DNA of 64,000 nucleotides from Piper betle (lineage: Eukaryota > Streptophyta > Magnoliopsida > Piperales > Piperaceae): assembly GCA_033002965.1 (NCBI GenBank), contig JAURVB010003039.1, positions 1 to 64,000 on the forward strand, given 5' to 3'. Positions 58,371-64,000 of this stretch are shown one piece after another. Position 1 is the stretch's first letter. Each line of letters begins with the position of its first letter. The position numbers and the translations under genes are program-made. A model generated the notes under the pieces. The model searched no databases and was not told the origin of the DNA. It saw only the letters and a program-made list of their open reading frames with translations.

Positions 58371-59205
58371 CAAAATAATCATGACACTTAATTTATGTAG
58401 GTCACCAGTGTATTCCTGCACTTCAAGGTAATCTTAATATAGCACCTAGGTGGGCCACTTGAAGGTAATCTTAATTAATATGAACACAAAACACATTTTA
58501 AAAATACTAATTTTTTAAAGAGAATATTTGGTTGCCATGAAAGTAATGTACATAAATGATATGAAAATTTTAGAGTAGTCAACTTTATCAAAATAATTAT
58601 ATTCAATGTTTATAGTATGAAAAAATAATATTAACTTAATTATTTTACATAAAAAGTAAGTAAAATTTCATCGAAGTGAGAGCACAAAATAATTACGATT
58701 ACTTTGTGGCCTACACATGTGCGCTTCATCAAATAAAAAAATTTCTCCCCTTCTTTTTATATTTGTTCATGGAAGAAATAAGAAAAGCGTTGAATTTACT
58801 TTTGCTTATGGGAGAGGATATGGGTGGGTTATTCAAATGTATTATAATTAATTTGAATAGAAAGCACGTTGTAAAAAGAATAATTTTTCTTATAAATATA
58901 TTACATATAAATTAATTTTAGTAAGGCTGGCAATTAAAATTTTCATGTTATTTATATTTTTTTCTGTTACATAGCCCAATAAAATATTACATATTTACTA
59001 ATTTTAGAAACGTTCGTCGTCTAAAATTTTATGTCATTTACATTTGTTACAAGCTAACCAAAGAAAGCTTTATTGAGAACTTGATAACTTCTTGAATAGT
59101 TTTGTGAGGTGCTCTATTTTTTACAAGGTAATTCCCCAATCACATCCTTACGCACAAAACGAACCACACACACCAAATAATGGAGTTAACATCGTCGTTC
59201 TCTCA

Positions 59206-59330
59206 AGTACATCATACATAGAATATGGGTAATTATAATCTTCAAAAGTACTCTTCTCTTGTAACAAGCGCATCATACATAGAATTTGGGTAATTATAAT
59301 CTTCAAAGGTACTCTTCTCTCGCAACAAGC
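59206..59330. repeat. ~62-bp tandem duplication
   Basis: Two adjacent copies share 'catcatacatagaat', 'gggtaattataatcttcaaa', 'gtactcttctct' and 'aacaagcg', with a few substitutions. There is no coding content. Confidence 0.7.
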
Positions 59331-59583
59331 GGGGTAGTAGCAAAAATACTTAATAAGATTATGACTAAATCATTGAAATGACAAAAAATAACAAAGATTT
59401 GTATGACCATGTTTGTATGACCTTATGAACCAGTGTAGGTGGATGACTATTAGCATGTGACCATTTACTATGTAAAAGCATTTTTGAGTGTCATAGCGTA
59501 ACCCCCTCATGTCCAATTTACTCTCGAACCATATAAAAAATACTACAATTGAGTCAAGTCACATCTTACATCAGCTAGCACGA

Positions 59584-60482
59584 CGTTGGGGTCCTTCATC
59601 ATACGATAGGATGTGATGAAGACATGCAACATCATATGTGGGAATTATAAAGACATCGAGTTATTCCAAGAGGTTACGAGAATTCAGAAGAATTGCTGAA
59701 GACGATGAGTATTTAGTATTTTGGCTCTTGATATTTACGAGGTTGGTTTTCACTTCCTATATATATAGTTGTATTCTGAGAGAATAGAATAGGAGAGAGT
59801 ACAACAAAACTGAGTGTATCATTGTGTGCTTCACTGGAGGGTGAGAGCTGCTCTCTCTCTTAGAGGAGGGAGAGCCTCTCCTCATGGTAGCCTCTCGTCA
59901 TGGTGCACTTACTTTGTCCGAGTGTGAATCGGTCCTGTAAACTGGAGCGTGTTTCAGTTAAAGGTTGGTGTTCCTAATTGGAGTGTGTTCCAGTTAGAGG
60001 ATTTTGTTCTAGTTAGAGGTTGGTATTCCTAATTGGAGTGTGTTTAGAGGTTGGTATCCCTAATTGGAGTGTGTTTAGAGGTTGGTATTCCTAATTGGAG
60101 TGTGTTCCAGTTAGGAGGTTATGAGGTTTTGAGGAGTTAGAGGTTGTGAGGTTGTGAGGTTGCGGTTAAAGATCTAGACGGGGTCACCATGGCGAGTGCA
60201 TGTAGAGAAGAAAGAGGAAATTGTTTGTTGTGAGGAGAAGACATGAGTTTGGGTTCTTAGATAAGACTAATCTGCAGTTTATTTCTTATCCTTCTACCTT
60301 TTGTCTATGATTTGTAATTGGGAGTAATTTTACTCATCTCCCATATTTTGGTTGCGGTTTTATTTCAATCTGAAAGTTTCCACTTTAAATTTGTGAGTCA
60401 TATATCTTTATCCTGTATTGGTTTCTTGTAAAAACACATACAACATGGTGTTTGAGGGATTCTGGTTGTTAAAATCCCAACA
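59584..60482 (+). mobile_element. Solo LTR, Ty1/copia-like (899 bp)
   Basis: The right end '...ggttgttaaaatcccaaca' is typical of plant copia LTRs. The left end CGTTGGGGTCC is the approximate inverse of it (first T changed to C). Perfect 5-bp flanks CACGA (59579-59583 and 60483-60487) support these borders. A TATA run (59759-59769), followed by 'gagagaatagaat', looks like a promoter. Inside is a ~31-bp minisatellite (about 59963-60120). Nothing resembling a primer-binding site or coding region follows, so it is a solo LTR. Confidence 0.65.
59963..60122 (+). repeat. ~31-bp minisatellite inside the copia-like LTR
   Basis: Four to five copies of a unit containing 'ggttggtattcctaattgga' followed by 'gtgtgtt(ccagtt)taga' are arranged head to tail with small length differences. 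Confidence 0.7.
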
Positions 60483-60487
60483 CACGA

Positions 60488-62088
60488 ATGAGTCTTCATA
60501 ATAACTTAATTACAATTAATACAGGTGTGAGATCCAATCGCGTGCAAATAAATCATCCCTTATTAAATATCATAAGTGGAAGTTTGAAATTTTAGTAGTA
60601 AATGAGTATTATTATGCATATCTACGTTTGAACATTTTATTGCATATTTACGTCGCACATGTTAATTTTGTGAAGTGTCTGATTCTATCTTTGATGCCAA
60701 GAGTGATTGTTTAGACGTAGCTTGCCTGTTAGCCATGTTTAGTTGGGCATTGCCTAAACTAAACCAATCATTGAAGTTAAATTAACAAACCAAACACAAC
60801 CATTTACCATTTAACTTTTAAATTCTTAATTTTCAACCATCAAAACTAAACCCAACAACCTACCGTTAGAGCACAATCAAACCCCATCACTTAAACCATT
60901 TCATGCCAACTAAACTAAGCCCAATAATGTCTCAATTTTATCACACATAATTCACAACTTCAATCAATTCACAAATTTAAAGATCCAGATGATGGGGGTG
61001 ACAAAAAGAGATACAACTAATGTTCCAAAGATTATCTTTATAGTTCTAAAATGATACTTCATTACTTATAAGTTGTCTTCTTGTCCCAAAAATCATTTGC
61101 GTCAGCCCAACTAAATCCCCACTCAAGAAGTGTAGAAAATGATGGAGATAGAGTTACGGGCATAGCAGATTATACTCTATAATAAAGGCGACCATTGATA
61201 TAATCATTTTAGATGTGTTGTCTTTTCGATTTGTTGAGGGTTATGTACATTGTGTGTCTTAGATTTCCATTCTTTCTCAGTTTACTGTAGCAATAGATTG
61301 GTTTGGTCGCTATGTTGATGTGCTTCGTGAGTTGAAGACTCATTTTAAAGTAGTAGGTTCGAGCATCTCCATTGATAGATACGTGGATATCAAACCAAAA
61401 TTTAAAATATATGTGCCTTCTTGCTCAATTGATTTTAATTGGAAATTGAGCATAAAGATTTTTTAATTTTTGTCCAATTTTTGGTCATAAAGGAAAGGCT
61501 ATATGAATGGAAATTGAAAAATGTTTATGAGATTGTGACATTTAAAAAGTATTTAAGTAGTGAAAAATGATATTTTTAATGGCAATGTTATGTTATATTT
61601 TAGAAAAAAGTTAGGCAACAAGAAACTTTTTTTTGTCAAGGAAAAATTATCTCGTGCGATGGTGTAAATATTACGTATTTATTTTTCATGTTCAAAAAGT
61701 AATTAAATACATAAAGTCATCTTCAGGTCATTATAAAAAGTTTGAGAACTGCGTTAAATTTGAGGAAATCGAAAGTAAAAATTCAGTGTAAGATATGACT
61801 AGGAGGTGAAATTCCATGTTTTTGATGCTAGATATTGGTATACCTATTGAAAGAGGATTTGCCAAACAAGATGATGATTTTAAGAGTGATTTGATAGAAT
61901 CAAAGGCCAGCGGCGGTGTGCCTACAAAGGATGATTGGAACAAACGTATATAAGCACTGAAAAGTTTAAAATGCTTTTATGATCTTACTATTAAGGTATC
62001 ATATACATCATATATTAAATCAAATAAAATTTTCCATCAAGTTAATCAAGTGTACGTGATTTTGAGGATGTGGAAAGCAAGTCAAGAT
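60488..62088. other. AT-rich intergenic DNA
   Basis: No gene, RNA or clear repeat was recognised. The reverse-strand open frame at 61731-61943 lacks any known domain. Confidence 0.4.
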
Positions 62089-62487
62089 ACAACAACTAGG
62101 GGTGGGCGCGGACGTCCGAATTTGTTCGTCCGTCCGACGTCTGAAGCATGTCCGACCAAATTTGACCGACCGAATTCGATCGAATTAAAATAAACTAAAC
62201 ATGGACATTTTTTTGTCCGACCGAATGACCGACCGAATGTCCGAAATTTTATATCAATAATATAATGTCTTTAATATTTATAAGACTAATATTATAGTTT
62301 ATAAAAATTTTAAAATATAAATATATAGTAAAATTAATTAAATTTATACATAAAATCGATATTTAATATCTTAAATATCTAAAAATGACATACATATAAA
62401 AAGGATAAAAGTCACTCTTATATTTAGGAATTTAGAACTATATATTCGCATTAATAATCATATCAAACTACTTGTAATTTAGTTAAT

Positions 62488-62790
62488 ATGCCAGTTATTT
62501 TTTATTTTTATATATAGTGGATCGTAAAATTGATTTTTAGGTCGTTTACCGCGTTAAGACGTGTTACATGGAATTTGGATGGGTTATTAGTTATAAAGCA
62601 TGTCGTTATGATTTTATATTGTTTGTTTTATTTTATAAATTTTTTCTATTTTATGGATTTTTAGGATTTATTTTGAGTTAGTTATTATTATTGACTCGGG
62701 ACGGAGTCGAGTCGACTCGAGTCAAATCTTATTTACGATATTGCCATTGCTCAAACCACCAGCCGTTTTTCTCTTCCCGTCCAAACCATT
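62488..62790 (+). repeat. Internal fragment of the long gypsy LTR inside the hAT-like element
   Basis: 'tatgccagttattttttatt', 'tagtggatc', 'ccgcgttaagacg', 'gggttattagttataaagca', 'ggatttttaggatttatt' and 'ttattattgactcg' follow the order of the LTRs at 7150-7390 and 48842-49060. Neither LTR terminus is present. The last part ('cgtccaaaccattgccgcg') corresponds to the start of the GC-rich U3 block, where the minisatellite takes over. Confidence 0.75.
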
Positions 62791-62799
62791 GCCGCGCCG

Positions 62800-63665
62800 C
62801 CCACGGACCGGCGGAGGCAGAGGGCGGCGGTCTGGCGGAGGCAGGCGGTGGCAAAGGCAGTCGGCGGAGGCGGGGCAGCGGAGGTAGGCGGCGGCGGAGT
62901 CGAGGCGGTGGCGGAGGTCGGGGTAGGGCGCCGACAGGAGGAAAGGGGAGGGCGGGGGGACGGCGGAGGAGGGCGGAGGAGGGCGGGGGAGGGCGGGGGA
63001 GGGCGGTGGCGGAGGTCGGGGTAGAGGCGCCGACGGAGGAAAGGGGAGGGCGGGGGGACGGCGGAGGAGGGCGGAGGAGAGGGCGGGGAGGGCGGGAGGA
63101 GGGCGGGGAGGGCGGGAGGAGGGCAGGACGAGGGGCGGGGGAGGGCGGGAGGAGGGCAGGAGGAGGGCGGGGGAGGGCGGGAGGAAGGCGGGAGGAGGGC
63201 GGGAGGAGGGCAGGACGAGGGCGGTGGAGGGCGGGGAGAGGGCAGGACCGAGGGCGGGGGAGGACGGGGGAGGGCGGCGGAGGTCGGGGGAGGGCGGCGG
63301 AGGTCGGGGAGGGCGGCGGAGGTCGGGGGAGGCGGCGGAGGTCGGGGGAGGGCGGCGGAGGTCGGGGGAGGGGCGGCGGAGGTCGGGGAGGGCGGCGGAG
63401 GTCGGGGGAGGGCGGCGGAGGTCGGGGGAGGGCGGCGGAGGTCGGGGAGGGCGGCGGAGGTCGGGGGAGGGCGGCGGAGGTCGGGGGAGGGCGGCGGAGG
63501 TCGGGGGAGGGCGGCGGAGGTCGGGGAGGGGGCGGCGGAGGTCGGGGAGGGGCGGCGGAGGTCGGGGGAGGGCGGCGGAGGTTGGGGGAGGGCGGCGAAG
63601 AGGGCTGCGGGGGTGGGGTGGTGGGGGGTGGCGGTGGCGGTGGCGGCGACGGCGACGACGACGGC
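62800..63665 (+). repeat. G-rich minisatellite (~18-20 bp unit)
   Basis: From about 63260 to 63600 a unit close to GGCGGAGGTCGGGGGAGGGC repeats some 17 times with one- or two-base length changes. From about 62900 to 63250 a looser array of 'gagggcgggagg' variants occurs. The plus strand is extremely G-rich with many GGG runs, so G-quadruplex formation is plausible. Confidence 0.9.
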
Positions 63666-64000
63666 CGGCGGCAGATTGGGTTGATAAGTAGGGTTAAAGT
63701 TAATAATTAGGGTATAATTTCAGACCGTCCGCGGACGTTGTCTCGGGCCCGACGGACAAATCGGACATTAACTCGGTCGGACAAGTTTTATCCGATAAAA
63801 TTTCGAACAGACACGGACAATAACTTGTCCGATGTTTGTCCGACCGATGCCCACCCCTAACAACAACAAGAATGATGAATGAACAAACAAGACTTATTGA
63901 TATAAATTATCATCATTTTTTATCCTTGCTACAAGTTAAATTACCTTCGATTTTGCCTTCAAAAAATATGTGGGATTAATTTGGGTGATAAGTTGGATGG

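Larger units (their letters stand above)
55280..59583. other. AT-rich intergenic DNA
   Basis: No gene is seen in 4.3 kb. It holds a compound microsatellite (55376-55447), MITE-like arms at 58203-58370 and 58511-58672, and a short tandem duplication at 59206-59330. Open frames at 57079 and 58676 have no recognised domain and match the AT-rich background. Confidence 0.45.
62097..63859. mobile_element. hAT-like element carrying an LTR piece and a G-rich minisatellite
   Basis: Terminal inverted repeat TAGGGGTGGGC at both ends (62097-62107; 63849-63859 inverted), with a perfect 8-bp target duplication ACAACAAC (62089-62096 and 63860-63867). Subterminal regions (62108-62220 and 63725-63848) are full of 'gtccgaccga'-type motifs in opposite orientations, as in hAT elements. 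The interior is about 62488-62790, homologous to the U3 part of the long gypsy LTR, then about 62790-63660 of G-rich tandem repeats, then a short AT-rich tail. No transposase is encoded, so it would depend on an autonomous hAT element elsewhere. The long open frame at 62691-63710 is Gly/Arg low-complexity translated from the repeat and is not a gene. Confidence 0.85.

Noticed and set aside
59637..59646. Alternative left end of the copia-like LTR (TGTGGGAATT)
   Set aside because: Flanking bases (tcata) do not match the right flank, whereas starting at 59584 gives perfect CACGA flanks.
62691..63710. Long open frame rich in Gly and Arg (339 codons)
   Set aside because: It is a translation of the G-rich minisatellite; two overlapping frames read as the same kind of low-complexity protein, and it starts inside the LTR fragment.
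1..64000. CRISPR arrays, bacterial operons, tRNA or rRNA genes
   Set aside because: Scanned for regularly spaced repeats with unique spacers, ribosome-binding-site-led gene runs and conserved tRNA/rRNA motifs; none seen, and the gene structure is that of a plant nuclear genome.

Overview
The window looks like a piece of a repeat-rich flowering-plant nuclear chromosome. The evidence is an angiosperm-type LRR receptor kinase with one short GT..AG intron, a BAHD acyltransferase, long-LTR chromovirus-type Ty3/gypsy sequences, plant hAT-like elements and long AT-rich intergenic DNA. Nothing indicates an organelle or bacterial source. I cannot name the species.

Layout. 1-6.5 kb: AT-rich DNA with two inverted-repeat MITEs and the first two of three related membrane-protein genes (3477-4459, frameshifted; 5714-6229, truncated). 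6.5-17.3 kb: a long-LTR Ty3/gypsy element of chromovirus (Tekay/Del-like) type, inserted in an older reversed LTR fragment. Its gag is broken, a TRIM-like insertion splits its integrase, and its 3' LTR is truncated and internally duplicated. 18.8-22.8 kb: a divergent relative of that LTR. 24.8-25.8 kb: the third membrane-protein copy, full length with one frameshift. 26.2-28.7 kb: a reversed LTR fragment. 29.1-35.8 kb: an old solo LTR with a younger solo LTR nested in it. 38.0-39.4 kb: a BAHD acyltransferase with three frameshifts. 40.3-43.4 kb: an apparently intact non-RD LRR receptor kinase (about 1017 aa), the best-preserved gene here. 43.4-48.6 kb: intergenic DNA and a hAT-like MITE. 48.7-55.3 kb: a second solo-LTR-in-solo-LTR nest. 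55.3-62.1 kb: AT-rich DNA with small repeats and a copia-type solo LTR. 62.1-63.9 kb: a 1.76-kb hAT-like element with a perfect 8-bp target duplication, carrying an internal piece of the long LTR family and a G-rich minisatellite.

How it fits together. The host genes are a small duplicated membrane-protein family, a probable specialised-metabolism acyltransferase and a probable pattern-recognition receptor. The LTR sequences explain roughly 30 kb. Where both edges can be defined, four target-site duplications of LTRs and two of hAT-like elements can be read directly. The window's most unusual object is the chimeric hAT-like element. No new enzymatic or defence system is evident. Frameshifts in three otherwise well-conserved host genes may be real decay or assembly indels; the sequence alone cannot decide.
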